A stretch of 64,000 nt of DNA from an uncultured Clostridium sp. (lineage in GTDB: Bacteria; Bacillota; Clostridia; TANB77; CAG-508). Positions 46,733 to 56,568 of the stretch are shown here, one piece after another (the stretch's first letter is position 1; the number at the start of each line of letters is the position of its first letter). The stretch lies in contig USFR01000006.1 in assembly GCA_900553945.1 (NCBI GenBank), positions 54,505-118,504 of the forward strand, read 5' to 3'. Both the position numbers and the translations under genes were made by a program. The notes below the pieces were generated by a model. It saw only the letters and a list, made by a program, of their open reading frames with translations, ran no database searches and was not told the DNA's origin.

Positions 46733-48415
46733 CTACCTCATCACCTTGTAAATCTTACAACCAACATCTCCATCATCATCAAGTAAAACTTCATAATTTG
46801 AAAAGCCAGTTTTCTCAATAACTTTAGCCAAAATCTCATCAGCACCTTTGTACTTCTTTATACTCAAAATAAATTCATTTTCTTCTGAAAGCTTAGAATC
46901 ATTTTCCAAAACATCTAATTGATTTTCATTCAATATTAAACTCTCACTATATGTCTCAAACTCAGGCATACTTTGAATATGATTAAAAGCTGTGTCTCCA
47001 ACATACACGAATTTATCTTCCTTATTTTCTTCAGCAATCTCTAAATATTTAGCATAGCCCTTATAAAGAAAAGCAGGTTCACTAAACATTAATCCATAAA
47101 CTGAAATTACCAATGAAATTCCAACTAAACTATATTTTAGCACATTTTTATTTTTAATAACAGTGTCAATTAACAATAAAATCGAAATAATTATTAACGG
47201 TAACACACACATTATATATCTTATAATATTTGCATCTTGTAATTCTGGTGAAACCTTTACAATAACACAAACATAACAAATTACAGAAAATATAATCGCA
47301 CTTGCACCTAAAACATTTTTATCAATTTTCTTATCAATTACAGATTTAACAGCAACCACCATACCAAATAAAATCAAACATATAGCAATAGCAAAAACAG
47401 GAACTGAAAAAGAATATCCAATCATATTCAAATACTCTACTAACTTTTCTCCGAACCCTCTTGTCATCTCAGCTTTTCCAACTCCACGATATGAAAAGAA
47501 AATATGATTAATACTCAATGGATAAAACAATACACCTATTACAGCCATTTTTAAATATTTCAAAATATACGTTATAGCGCCCTGTTTTCCTTGTTTTCTT
47601 ATCACTCCTATTAAAACTAAAACCGCAACCATTCCAGCAACAATGCAAAAATAATATTGCGTCCAAAATCCAAGTAAAACAATCCAAGTAAGTTTATTCC
47701 ATAATTTTTTATCTATATCAAAATCTTTTTTTATAATATCAATGTTAGCTGAAATAAACATTAAAACAAAGAAATTAAGCATAGAATACATTCTCTGAAA
47801 AATAACCGTTGAAATCGCTCCCATACTGAATCCGTACAAAATTAAAGTAGGAATTATTAAATACTTTTTATCCAATTTTTCAAAAATATTTTTTATAGTC
47901 CACAAACTTAAAACCATAAAAACAAGATTAATACCAAAAATAATATACTTTGAAAAATGCCCCATAAAAAATATTGAAACTGTATGTACTAAAAAATAAA
48001 AAAGAGGCGGATGAATATCACGAGATTGATTATAATAAACCATTCCATAATTTAATGCATCCTTTGGCTGAATAGTTAAATAATCATTTGCCTCATCCGA
48101 ACTTCTCCATGTTGGAACAAATTCAGATTTAATATCAACCAACGTTTCATCCTTTATATCTCTATGATCAATTAAATAATACTTCAAATTTTGAAAAATA
48201 TTGCCATTCATAATTTTTTCTTTAACAAAAATATTCGTTTCATCTTCCTTGCCATAAGGTCTGTAAACATTGTCATAAGCGTAATTAGACGAACCATAAG
48301 AAAACATTTCATCCTCATGAAAACCTTCCTTTTTTGTCATAAAAAACGTCATAACAACACTAATAACTAAAATAACAATAATATATTTATAATTCTTTTT
48401 AAAAAATTCCTTCAT
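46733..48415 (-). CDS. GT-C-like membrane glycosyltransferase
   Basis: The 560-residue protein has about ten or more membrane segments. An acidic FHEDEMFSY lies in the first external loop and RDIHPPLFYFLVH follows, the DE and HPP motifs of GT39/ArnT-like enzymes that use polyprenyl-phosphate sugars. The C-terminal ~100 residues form an external soluble domain. It may glycosylate a wall or lipid component; acceptor unknown. The thioesterase gene starts two bases after it. Confidence 0.7.
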   Translation of the reverse strand: MKEFFKKNYKYIIVILVISVVMTFFMTKKEGFHEDEMFSYGSSNYAYDNVYRPYGKEDETNIFVKEKIMNGNIFQNLKYYLIDHRDIKDETLVDIKSEFVPTWRSSDEANDYLTIQPKDALNYGMVYYNQSRDIHPPLFYFLVHTVSIFFMGHFSKYIIFGINLVFMVLSLWTIKNIFEKLDKKYLIIPTLILYGFSMGAISTVIFQRMYSMLNFFVLMFISANIDIIKKDFDIDKKLWNKLTWIVLLGFWTQYYFCIVAGMVAVLVLIGVIRKQGKQGAITYILKYLKMAVIGVLFYPLSINHIFFSYRGVGKAEMTRGFGEKLVEYLNMIGYSFSVPVFAIAICLILFGMVVAVKSVIDKKIDKNVLGASAIIFSVICYVCVIVKVSPELQDANIIRYIMCVLPLIIISILLLIDTVIKNKNVLKYSLVGISLVISVYGLMFSEPAFLYKGYAKYLEIAEENKEDKFVYVGDTAFNHIQSMPEFETYSESLILNENQLDVLENDSKLSEENEFILSIKKYKGADEILAKVIEKTGFSNYEVLLDDDGDVGCKIYKVMR

Positions 48416-48543
48416 AATATTCTTCTCCCTAAACTAACAAATAGTCTACCATAAAAAAAGTATTTTGTTAACGTTCTAAAAATAAAAATAGACACACATT
48501 TTGTGTCTAATGTATCCATACTATAAAATTTTCCATCTTTTGA

Positions 48544-48588
48544 TTTTAAAGTGAGTTATCGACAGTTTGTCGATAGCTCACTTTAAAA
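48544..48588. terminator. Long hairpin, terminator-like
   Basis: A 20-bp stem (one G-T pair) joins TTTTAAAGTGAGTTATCGAC to its partner with a five-base loop. A second hairpin, TAGACACA/TGTGTCTA (48489-48509), lies closer to the glycosyltransferase gene. They occupy the space before the Nudix stop. Confidence 0.6.
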
Positions 48589-48604
48589 ATATGCATATTA
48601 AAAA

Positions 48605-49036
48605 TTACCAACCAAATATAGAAAATGGCTCATCACGCAAATATGATTCTATCCCTTTTCTTATATATGGAATCGTATTCTCAGGCAATTTCTTCAATTC
48701 AAAAAATCTCACATCATCACATTTGTTTTTTTCCATAATTTCAATCTTACCTTCATATTTTTTACAAATTAAAAAATAATCTATACTTTCTCTATCAGGT
48801 GCTTTTCTTTGCATAACATGAACAATTTTTAAATCTTCTTTTTTTATTTTTATACCTATCTCTTCAAAAGCCTCCCTTTGCATTGCCTTTATAACATCTT
48901 CATCTTCTTCAACATGCCCTGCTGGAACACTATAATTTCCATCTTCATAACCTGTATTATACCTTCTTGATAATAATACTTTTTCATTTTCTATCAAAAT
49001 TAAATGTACTGCTGTTATTATTTTAAATCTTTCCAT
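48605..49036 (-). CDS. Nudix hydrolase
   Basis: The 143-residue protein has the Nudix box GHVEEDEDVIKAMQREAFEE followed by IG at about residues 40-61. It is of MutT type and probably hydrolyses a nucleoside diphosphate derivative; substrate unknown. Single gene, transcribed away from the small HTH-like gene. Confidence 0.85.
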   Translation of the reverse strand: MERFKIITAVHLILIENEKVLLSRRYNTGYEDGNYSVPAGHVEEDEDVIKAMQREAFEEIGIKIKKEDLKIVHVMQRKAPDRESIDYFLICKKYEGKIEIMEKNKCDDVRFFELKKLPENTIPYIRKGIESYLRDEPFSIFGW

Positions 49037-49192
49037 TTTTTCTTCTCCAATCTTTTAATTTTACAAGAACTTTTGTTTGTATTTTATGTTATATTTTACT
49101 CATTGTCAATCACAAAAATTTAATCTTATAATCCCACACAAAAAAATCATTACTTTCTTATTCTCTCAACAATATTTTTATAAAAATATATA

Positions 49193-49221
49193 TTGGTGAA
49201 ATACTCAGTATGTGTTATAAT
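49193..49221 (+). promoter_or_regulatory. Promoter of the small Myb/HTH-like gene
   Basis: TTGGTG and TATAAT are separated by 17 bases, predicting a start near 49228. Confidence 0.65.
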
Positions 49222-49227
49222 ATTTCT

Positions 49228-49246
49228 AACTTGAGAATCTCAAGTT
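49228..49246 (+). promoter_or_regulatory. Operator-like palindrome at the transcription start
   Basis: AACTTGAGAATCTCAAGTT is a perfect 9-1-9 inverted repeat beginning at the predicted +1, a position where a bound repressor would block transcription. Confidence 0.5.
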
Positions 49247-49290
49247 ATTTTGGTAACTTGCAAACAATAATTTGAATAAGGAGAGCAAAT

Positions 49291-49521
49291 ATGCCAAACA
49301 GAAAATATGCGTATGCCGACATGCAAAAGTTTCGAAAAACTACAAACGCTCAGAACAAAAGATACTATGGCAAAACTGAGTTTTACGGTCCGAGTAATTG
49401 GACTGTCGAACAAGATAAAATGGTTTTGGAGCATCTTATTACCGATACTGAGTTGTCAAAAATCATTAAACATTCTGTTAAAGCAATTCAAGTGCGCCGG
49501 TGCAGGTTAAAGAAAAAATAA
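49291..49521 (+). CDS. Small Myb/HTH-like protein
   Basis: The 76-residue basic protein ends in NWTVEQDKMVLEHLITDTEL then SKIIKHSVKAIQVRRCRLKK, the tryptophan-helix-turn-helix pattern of Myb/SANT-like DNA-binding domains. The N-terminal half is rich in Tyr, Lys and Asn. AAGGAG precedes the ATG. Less AT-rich than its neighbours, it has its own promoter, operator-like palindrome and terminator. It may regulate itself; targets unknown. Confidence 0.65.
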   Translation: MPNRKYAYADMQKFRKTTNAQNKRYYGKTEFYGPSNWTVEQDKMVLEHLITDTELSKIIKHSVKAIQVRRCRLKKK

Positions 49522-49549
49522 AGAAAGGGGTCGTATGACCCTTTTCTTT
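49521..49549. terminator. Bidirectional terminator
   Basis: AAGAAAGGGGTC and GACCCTTTTCTT form a strong stem with a four-base loop, starting at the stop codon. Confidence 0.85.
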
Positions 49550-49572
49550 TACCCTTTACAATAAACTTCAAA

Positions 49573-52164
49573 CTATATATTATCCTTCCTTATTGTTTCA
49601 ATAATATTTTGCTTATTAATTTTCTTCAAAGAAAATCTCATAATAACCCAAATTAAAATTGCAACAACAACAATTGAAATACCAATCGCCTTAAATGGTA
49701 GTTCGTATGTCATCTCATAGCTAATGCCAAAAGCCTTAAACAATAAATATGACAAACCAACTCCAATTGGAATACCAATAACTAAAGCCTTACTACCATA
49801 TAAAACACTTTCCAATCTAATCATCCTGTTAAACTCTTTTTTCGTCATACCAATTGATTTCAAATTAGCAAATTCCTTTTGACGTAACTCCATATTAGTT
49901 GTAATAGTATTAAATATATTCGTAACACCAATCAAAGAAATAACAGCAATAAATCCATACAAGAATATAGAAATAGCTAGCATCATAGCGTTTTGCTCCT
50001 TAGCAATAGTCTCAATATTCTCAACATAACTACCTATATTTGATTTTCTAACAATTTCTTCTAACTCGTTTGGATTACTAGAATCCATATACAAACTAAC
50101 ACTCATATCTTCCTTGCTTTTGTATTTATCAAAAAACTCATCACTAACTATAAACATTCCATTTGAATAGTAAGGTCCCATTGGAACCGAATCAACAATC
50201 GCAGCGATTTCTAAATCAGTGCTCTTACCATCTATACTAGCACTAATATGATCACCTTTTTTGTAATCATAAATTCTATACATTGAATATGCTTTCTTAC
50301 TATCTATATACGTTTTAGCAGAATCATTTAAAATAACTTTATCTTTCACATCATCATATTTCAAACCGTTCTTACTTAAAAATCTCATATATTCATCTTT
50401 CCCAACTGCCACTAAATTTGCATAATCCTTTTCATCATTAGAATTTATCATACCAAGACTTTCATCAGCATTCTTCTTCTCACTTGTATAATGATTTCTT
50501 AATTCTCTTCCAGCAACCTCAGCAACTAAATCCCTATTAATAGAATACTTTTTAACAGTATCATTTTTCGCAATCTCAAGCAATTGATTAATCTCACTCG
50601 TTCTTCCATTTACAATAAGATTATAATCATAATCCTTATAATATACAGACGTTGTACCAAATGCATATTCTATAAACGCACTCATTGCAATAAAAATTGA
50701 CACACTAACAATAATTGAAATAACTGTTGTTCTGTACTTTTTTCTATTTCTCTTTAAATTCTTATAAGAAATATCTCCACCAACGCCAAATAAACTCTTT
50801 ATAATCCTTGGCGTTCTCAATTTCTTAGCTTTAATTTTTATATCATCAGTATTCCTAATTGCTTCAATTGGTGAAATCTTGCTTGCCTTTTTTGCAGACT
50901 TTCTAGCAGATAAATAAATAGTAATACCCGCAAGTAAAATAGAAATTGCAATTGCCGAAAGATTTGTTGTAAATATAAATTCAAAACCTAAAAAACTTTT
51001 TAAAATATGTGAAATAACTTTAAGTAAAACAAAAATTGCAATCAAGCCACTCAAAATTCCAACAGGAACTCCAATAAGTCCTAGAATTAAACCTTCATAC
51101 AATACATTCTTTCTAATCTGCTTTGAAGTAGCACCAACAGAAGCAAGCATACCATACTGTCTCGTTTTTTCAGTGATAGAAATTTCGAAACTATTTCTAA
51201 TACAAAAAACAGAAGTAACAATAATAATCACTATAACAATCGCACTGACAGTATATAAAACATTTCTAGTAGCCTCTTTAAACTCTAAATTCTCCCATCT
51301 TATCAAACTATCATTTTCAGAAAATACATACTTAGCATTTCCAAAAATCTCTGTATCTGACTTACTAATCATTCCATTAGACGAGTCAGAAATACGTTTC
51401 AACACTTGTTCATCAATTCCAATAATTTGAGCAGTTGTAGCAAGATGTTTTTTAACATCTTTATACCTTACATACACATTCAAACTACCCTTAATATCAT
51501 TCTCATTCAATATAGTAAGAACCGTATAGCCAGGAGCTGTATAAGGTTCAATATCAAAATTTGGTCTCTCTATTATTCCAACAATCTTGTAATTCTTCTC
51601 ATTTCTAAGAACAAAACTCTCACTTTTTTCTTCATCTAAAGCCATACCTTGATCTAAACTTTCACCATCACTAATTCTTTCACCTAATTTCAAATCAAGC
51701 TCATCACCAATTTTATACTCAACACCACCATTAGATTTTATATGAGATGAAATCACAACCTCATTATCATTCTCAGGAAGCCTACCTTCTTTTAGTTCAA
51801 TCCCAAGTTTCTCAATCGAACCCTTTGAATACGCTTTAAGATACAAATATGGTTTATCTTCGTTCTTACTACCATCCAATAAACTATAACCTAAATCTTC
51901 ATTTAAATATACATCCTCAACATTTCTATTATTTTTAATATACTTTAAATCATCAACAGGCACATTATAAAATACATAATGATAATCTCCCGAATCTTGC
52001 TTTTCATATTCAATAATCGTGCTCCTAAAACTACTAACAAGAGTTGCAACACCAGTAATTAAAGCAGTAGACAAAATAATACCAATTATAGTAACCAATG
52101 TTCTCTTTTTGTTCAACCTCAAATTCTTTAAAGTCAATCTATTCAACAAATTCATATTACTCAC
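49573..52164 (-). CDS. FtsX-type ABC transporter permease
   Basis: The 863-residue protein has an N-terminal membrane helix, a large external domain, a first FtsX membrane block with SITEKTRQYGMLASVGATSK, a second N-terminal helix and external domain, and a second FtsX block with MELRQKEFANLKSIGMTKKE. This double-FtsX layout is the MacB/BceB-like permease type used in antimicrobial-peptide resistance or lipoprotein handling. It pairs with the ATPase gene next to it and a two-component system upstream. Confidence 0.88.
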   Translation of the reverse strand: MSNMNLLNRLTLKNLRLNKKRTLVTIIGIILSTALITGVATLVSSFRSTIIEYEKQDSGDYHYVFYNVPVDDLKYIKNNRNVEDVYLNEDLGYSLLDGSKNEDKPYLYLKAYSKGSIEKLGIELKEGRLPENDNEVVISSHIKSNGGVEYKIGDELDLKLGERISDGESLDQGMALDEEKSESFVLRNEKNYKIVGIIERPNFDIEPYTAPGYTVLTILNENDIKGSLNVYVRYKDVKKHLATTAQIIGIDEQVLKRISDSSNGMISKSDTEIFGNAKYVFSENDSLIRWENLEFKEATRNVLYTVSAIVIVIIIVTSVFCIRNSFEISITEKTRQYGMLASVGATSKQIRKNVLYEGLILGLIGVPVGILSGLIAIFVLLKVISHILKSFLGFEFIFTTNLSAIAISILLAGITIYLSARKSAKKASKISPIEAIRNTDDIKIKAKKLRTPRIIKSLFGVGGDISYKNLKRNRKKYRTTVISIIVSVSIFIAMSAFIEYAFGTTSVYYKDYDYNLIVNGRTSEINQLLEIAKNDTVKKYSINRDLVAEVAGRELRNHYTSEKKNADESLGMINSNDEKDYANLVAVGKDEYMRFLSKNGLKYDDVKDKVILNDSAKTYIDSKKAYSMYRIYDYKKGDHISASIDGKSTDLEIAAIVDSVPMGPYYSNGMFIVSDEFFDKYKSKEDMSVSLYMDSSNPNELEEIVRKSNIGSYVENIETIAKEQNAMMLAISIFLYGFIAVISLIGVTNIFNTITTNMELRQKEFANLKSIGMTKKEFNRMIRLESVLYGSKALVIGIPIGVGLSYLLFKAFGISYEMTYELPFKAIGISIVVVAILIWVIMRFSLKKINKQNIIETIRKDNI

Positions 52165-52833
52165 CTACCCTTTTACAATTCTGCCATCTTCGATTCTTAT
52201 AATCCTATCAGCAGTCTTTGCAATCTCTAAATCATGAGTAATCATAACAATCGTTTGATTATATTTTTTATTAGACAAACGTAGCAACTCAACAATCTCT
52301 TCACTAGCCTTTGAATCAAGATTTCCAGTTGGTTCATCAGCAAGCACAATACTTGGATTATTTATAAGACTCCTTCCAATTGAAACCCTTTGTTGTTGAC
52401 CACCAGATAATTGATTAGGCAAATGCTTTCTTCTATTACTCAACCCCAAAGTCGCAATCAACTCATTCAACTGTCTTTGATCAGGTTTCTTACCATCCAA
52501 CTCACAAGGTAAAGTAATATTCTCCTCAACATTCAAAATAGGAATCAAATTATAAAACTGATAAATAATCCCAACCTGTCTCCTCCTAAAAATCGCTAAA
52601 GCATCATCATTCAAAGAATAAATATCCTTACCCTCAATAAAAACTTTACCAGAAGTAGGCCTATCAACACCACCAATCAAATGAAGCAACGTAGACTTTC
52701 CACTACCAGAACTACCAACTATTGCAACAAACTCGCCCTTCTCAATTGAAAAAGAAACATCATCCACCGCAACAACCTGATTATCACCTTTTCCATATCT
52801 TTTTGTTAAATTTTCAACTCTTAATATTTCCAT
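52165..52833 (-). CDS. ABC transporter ATP-binding protein (MacB/LolD type)
   Basis: The 222-residue ATPase has Walker A GSSGSGKST, signature LSGGQQQRVSIGR, Walker B SIVLADEPTGNLDS and H-loop MITHD. I start at MEILRVENLTKRYG, with AAAGGA upstream; an earlier ATG at 52890 would add 19 residues not found in the family. It abuts the permease gene (one-base gap) and powers it. Confidence 0.93.
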   Translation of the reverse strand: MEILRVENLTKRYGKGDNQVVAVDDVSFSIEKGEFVAIVGSSGSGKSTLLHLIGGVDRPTSGKVFIEGKDIYSLNDDALAIFRRRQVGIIYQFYNLIPILNVEENITLPCELDGKKPDQRQLNELIATLGLSNRRKHLPNQLSGGQQQRVSIGRSLINNPSIVLADEPTGNLDSKASEEIVELLRLSNKKYNQTIVMITHDLEIAKTADRIIRIEDGRIVKG

Positions 52834-52907
52834 AACAAAATCCTTTCTTAATAAATTTGCTAAACACATTATATAAATCAAAAGTGACAATCAAATGACA
52901 GTATCAC

Positions 52908-52982
52908 GGGAACGTTCTTTTTGACACGTACATCCAACCCAGCAACCAAGCCAAGTTGTCATGGGGACGTCCTTTTTGACAC
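52908..52982. repeat. REP-like repeat, two units
   Basis: GGGAACGTTCTTTTTGACAC (52908-52927) and GGGGACGTCCTTTTTGACAC (52963-52982) are direct copies differing mainly at palindromic positions. A related inverted unit is at 56872-56897. They lie between the ATPase and sensor kinase genes. Confidence 0.6.
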
Positions 52983-53010
52983 AGATAAAATTGTAATTAT
53001 TTTTCAACGC

Positions 53011-54222
53011 TTACTTAAAATATTTAACCGTAAACACAGTACCCTTTCCAACCTCCGAATCCACACTAACAAACCCATTCTGCTTTTCAACAATCGACTT
53101 TGAAAGTGCTAAACCAATACCGAAACTATCCTCAGCTGAATTACCTCTCTTATAGAACCTCTCAAAAATATGAGGCAAATCCTTCTCATCAATCCCCTTT
53201 CCTTCATCTCTAATTACAATCTTAGTATACAAATCATTCTCCTCAGCACCAATAAAAATATTCTTTCCATCCGGAGTATATTCAACAGCATTTTTAACAA
53301 TATTCAAAACCGCTTCTTTATTCCAATTATAATCCCCATCAAAACGAACATTCTCTGAAACATCAACATGGACATCAAGATGTTTCAACTCAATAAGCAC
53401 ATCTAAATCAGCTAAAATATCTGCTATAAGCTTATTTACAGAAATCTTCTCATTATCGAACTCAACTACACATGCATCCAACTTCGACAACTTAAGCAAA
53501 GAAAAAATCAAAAAATTCATTCCCTTAACTTGTCTTAAAATTTCCAATGTAAATTTTCTTCTCGTATCACTATCCATATTCTCGTTTTCTAAAATATTAT
53601 CAAGCAAAATCTGAATTGACGTAATCGGTGTTTTCAACTGATGAGAAATATCAGAAACCAACTCCAAAATTGCCTCATTCTGCTTTCTCTTACTTTCCGA
53701 ATCTTCTTTCAACATAACCGTAATCTTATACAAAGAATCCTTTAACCTATTAAGCTCGTCCTCAGATTCCTTATCAATCCCAATCTCATACATCTTATTA
53801 GAAACATCTTGAATATATCTATCTAACTCGTCAATCTTCCTCTTTCTCTTGTTTGTATACACTCCAAACACAATTAATAGTAAAACACCTAATCCAGCTA
53901 AAATAGCCAAATTACCAATCACCGTAACTCTTCTAGTATGTTCCATACTCTTAAAAACATATACATCACCAGAAATTCCATAATCCGCAAGCACATCATC
54001 CGAACCCTCAACAGTCTCCGCATTAACAAGTTCAACAATCTCCTCTTCACTCACCTCAGGATATTTCTCCCTAACCATCTTAACCATAGCACATGCATAT
54101 TTGTTCAAAGCTTCCCTATACTCAACATCTTGATAAATATTAAACCCAATCATACATGCCATACATATTAAAATAACAATTCCAGAAAATATTAAATATC
54201 TTCGAGCAACTAAATTTTTCAT
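53011..54222 (-). CDS. Sensor histidine kinase
   Basis: The 403-residue kinase has two membrane segments (about 9-30 and 104-124) around a short external domain, a coiled linker, the H-box SDISHQLKTPI with the phosphorylated His, NIVKNAVEYT (N-box), DEGKGI and FGIGLALSKSI (ATP-binding). It would phosphorylate the response regulator encoded upstream and probably controls the adjacent ABC transporter, a common arrangement for peptide stress. Confidence 0.93.
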   Translation of the reverse strand: MKNLVARRYLIFSGIVILICMACMIGFNIYQDVEYREALNKYACAMVKMVREKYPEVSEEEIVELVNAETVEGSDDVLADYGISGDVYVFKSMEHTRRVTVIGNLAILAGLGVLLLIVFGVYTNKRKRKIDELDRYIQDVSNKMYEIGIDKESEDELNRLKDSLYKITVMLKEDSESKRKQNEAILELVSDISHQLKTPITSIQILLDNILENENMDSDTRRKFTLEILRQVKGMNFLIFSLLKLSKLDACVVEFDNEKISVNKLIADILADLDVLIELKHLDVHVDVSENVRFDGDYNWNKEAVLNIVKNAVEYTPDGKNIFIGAEENDLYTKIVIRDEGKGIDEKDLPHIFERFYKRGNSAEDSFGIGLALSKSIVEKQNGFVSVDSEVGKGTVFTVKYFK

Positions 54223-54297
54223 ACCAAAACCTTCTCTTAACTTTCACTTTTTAAATCACTCAATTTAAAACTTCAAAATATATTCTAAACAGCAAAA

Positions 54298-54969
54298 TCA
54301 TACATCATTACTAACCCTATATCCAACACCTCTCACAGTCTCAATAATCTTGCCATCCTTATCACCAATCTTCTCTCTAATTCTCTTAATATAAACCGTA
54401 AGTGTATTATCATTCACAAAATTACCCGCTAAATCCCAAATATCATTTAAAATCTCCTCACGCGTAATCAACTTATTAATATTACTAAACAAATTCAAAC
54501 AAATACTATACTCAAGCTTAGTCAAATCAACCTCAGCTCCATCTCTAAAAACCTTCCTCTGAACCGTGTCAATCGAAACACCCTTACACGAAATCAAATC
54601 AGGCTTACCATTTCTCCTAAGCACATTCTTAATCCTAGAAATCAACTCCCTATTTCTAAAAGGCTTTGTAATATAATCCTCTGCACCCAAATCTAAACCA
54701 TATACAACATCCTTCTCCTCGTCATTAGCCGTCAAGAAAATAATCGGCAACTGCTTTCTATACTCCTTTATATATTTGCCAACCTCAAATCCATTACCAT
54801 CAGGCAAACCAATATCAATTAAAACAATATCAAAATTCTCTTTCTCAATTTTTTCAATTGCATCCTTTTTTAATTTAGCAAAATCGAACTCAAACTTTTC
54901 TTCCTTAAATAAATATTCCAAACCTAAAATTATCGAATCATTATCCTCAACCAATAAAATCCTACTCAT
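54298..54969 (-). CDS. OmpR-family response regulator
   Basis: The 223-residue regulator has a receiver domain with acidic LLVEDND, phospho-acceptor Asp in VLIDIGLPDG, and Lys in ITKPF, followed by a winged helix (LTKLEYSICLNLF, TVYIKRIREKIG, TVRGVGYRV). First gene of the kinase-transporter group. Confidence 0.95.
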   Translation of the reverse strand: MSRILLVEDNDSIILGLEYLFKEEKFEFDFAKLKKDAIEKIEKENFDIVLIDIGLPDGNGFEVGKYIKEYRKQLPIIFLTANDEEKDVVYGLDLGAEDYITKPFRNRELISRIKNVLRRNGKPDLISCKGVSIDTVQRKVFRDGAEVDLTKLEYSICLNLFSNINKLITREEILNDIWDLAGNFVNDNTLTVYIKRIREKIGDKDGKIIETVRGVGYRVSNDV

Positions 54970-55049
54970 AACCCTCTCCTATCATAAAACAATTTTCTCA
55001 ACGTAAGGTCATACCATTGGAATGTTTTGAAAACACAAACCTCAATTCC

Positions 55050-55091
55050 AGTCACAGTCTCAAAGTGCCACAGGAGCACCACTTTTGAGGC
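55050..55091. repeat. Imperfect palindrome upstream of the response regulator
   Basis: CTCAAAGTGCCAC..GGAGCACCACTTTTGAG forms an imperfect hairpin. It may be a REP-type repeat or a regulatory site for the two-component operon; nothing else is seen between 54970 and 55150. Confidence 0.35.
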
Positions 55092-55159
55092 ATCAAACTT
55101 CTCATAAAAATTCTCTTTAATGTAAAAATACCATCAAACGCACATTCAAAAAGCAAAAA

Positions 55160-55189
55160 AGATTTTTGACAAAAAACTATCAAAAATCT
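55160..55189 (-). terminator. Terminator after the membrane protein gene
   Basis: AGATTTTTGA and TCAAAAATCT arms, followed on the minus strand by a T-rich run. Confidence 0.75.
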
Positions 55190-55198
55190 CTTTCGTAA

Positions 55199-56182
55199 TT
55201 ATTTATTTTTTCTAAATTCTGCAAATGCCTTTTGGTTTTCAGGCGTATAGCCAATTAATATTTGATCATTTTTCTCATGAATTTTTTCCATTATTTCTTG
55301 AAGCATTTTTTCATCTCTTACCGCATATGCAATTTGAACACTTCTCTTATCCTTCTTAATTGCAATTAAATATCTTCCAGTTGTTATACCTCTGTATTTA
55401 GTATTATTAATATATATCCAATACAAATCATCATATTTTATTACATCAAGTCCAGATGCAGTAGAAATTAAATATTCATCTGCTAAATATATTTTAGCTT
55501 TTTCATAAGCTACACTGTTTTCTAATGCTTTTTCCAATTCATCTTTATTAAATTCTTTTAAAGTTTTCTTCATTCTTGACTTTTTGATAAAATACGTAAT
55601 AAGACAAGCAAAAGCAAAAATATCAGCAAATACACCTAAACAAACACATAGTGAAACAGTACCATCATTAGGCAATTGAATTTCATCTAAATAATACTTT
55701 CCAAAATATTGATCAAAATCTGCATCTGTGAAATCTTCTTCTGAATATTCTTTTACTCTCTCTATCGCAAGTTTCTTTACTTCATCAGGAATTGCATAAA
55801 TATATCCTTTTAACTCATAAGAAAAATTTTCACCTTGTTCATCAATTGCACTCTCAATTTTATTAAAAGTATCAACTGTCAATTTAGCAATATACGCATT
55901 ATTTTCATCACCAACTATATAATACTTATAATCATTCCCACTACCTTCTAATTCAGCAAATTGATCTGGTTCCCATATATCCTTTATTGTAACATATGTC
56001 TCTTCTGCATCATTTCCTGAATTTCTTAATGTTCCCCAATCAACCGGAGTTACATTGGCATCTTCATCGCTAACGCTTACTGCCATCCAATAAAAGAATA
56101 TAGATGCAAGAATTAAAATCATTCCAATAATCAAACTTCTTTTTAAGTTTTTAATAAATCCTTCAATTTTCATTTGTTTCAC
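55199..56182 (-). CDS. Two-helix membrane protein of unknown function
   Basis: The 327-residue protein has an N-terminal membrane helix (about 14-34), an external domain of about 145 residues, a second helix (about 180-200) and a cytoplasmic domain with KYDDLYWIYINNTKYRGITT and a C-terminal basic tail. The cytoplasmic part resembles a PH-like fold found in several clostridial membrane proteins, but I cannot name a family. It appears monocistronic. Confidence 0.6.
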   Translation of the reverse strand: MKQMKIEGFIKNLKRSLIIGMILILASIFFYWMAVSVSDEDANVTPVDWGTLRNSGNDAEETYVTIKDIWEPDQFAELEGSGNDYKYYIVGDENNAYIAKLTVDTFNKIESAIDEQGENFSYELKGYIYAIPDEVKKLAIERVKEYSEEDFTDADFDQYFGKYYLDEIQLPNDGTVSLCVCLGVFADIFAFACLITYFIKKSRMKKTLKEFNKDELEKALENSVAYEKAKIYLADEYLISTASGLDVIKYDDLYWIYINNTKYRGITTGRYLIAIKKDKRSVQIAYAVRDEKMLQEIMEKIHEKNDQILIGYTPENQKAFAEFRKNK

Positions 56183-56380
56183 ACACCTTTATATTAAATT
56201 TCTAATCTTCATTTAGATTACATCATTACCATGCAAAAGTCAACCTTTCAAAATTCAGTTTTACACTACTAAAATTCAAAACAAATATCATTATAATCAA
56301 AATACTAAATCAATTTTTTCTAAATATTTTTAGTATATAAAATTTCATTATGCAAATACTAAATTCAGGTGGTGATAAAA

Positions 56381-56554
56381 ATGACAAATAAAGAACTTTT
56401 ATATGTTGAAGATGCATTAGGACATGAACAATTTATGAAATGTTGTAGTAAAAAAACATCTGCTCAATTGCAAGATGCTACACTTTCACAATATGTTAGT
56501 GAATTAGAACAAAAGCATTGCGAATTATTCAACAAATTTTTAAATTTATTATAA
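56381..56554 (+). CDS. Small CotF-associated spore-coat-like protein
   Basis: The 57-residue protein MTNKELLYVEDALGHEQFMK and following is helical and matches the N-terminal part of CotF-type coat proteins, with a QxExKH-like helix (ELEQKHCELFNKF). I use the ATG at 56381 with GGTGG upstream; the GTG at 56369 is not needed. It lies 14 bases before a second CotF-like gene, with which it forms an operon. Confidence 0.65.
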   Translation: MTNKELLYVEDALGHEQFMKCCSKKTSAQLQDATLSQYVSELEQKHCELFNKFLNLL

Positions 56555-56568
56555 GGAGTGTTTCAAAA

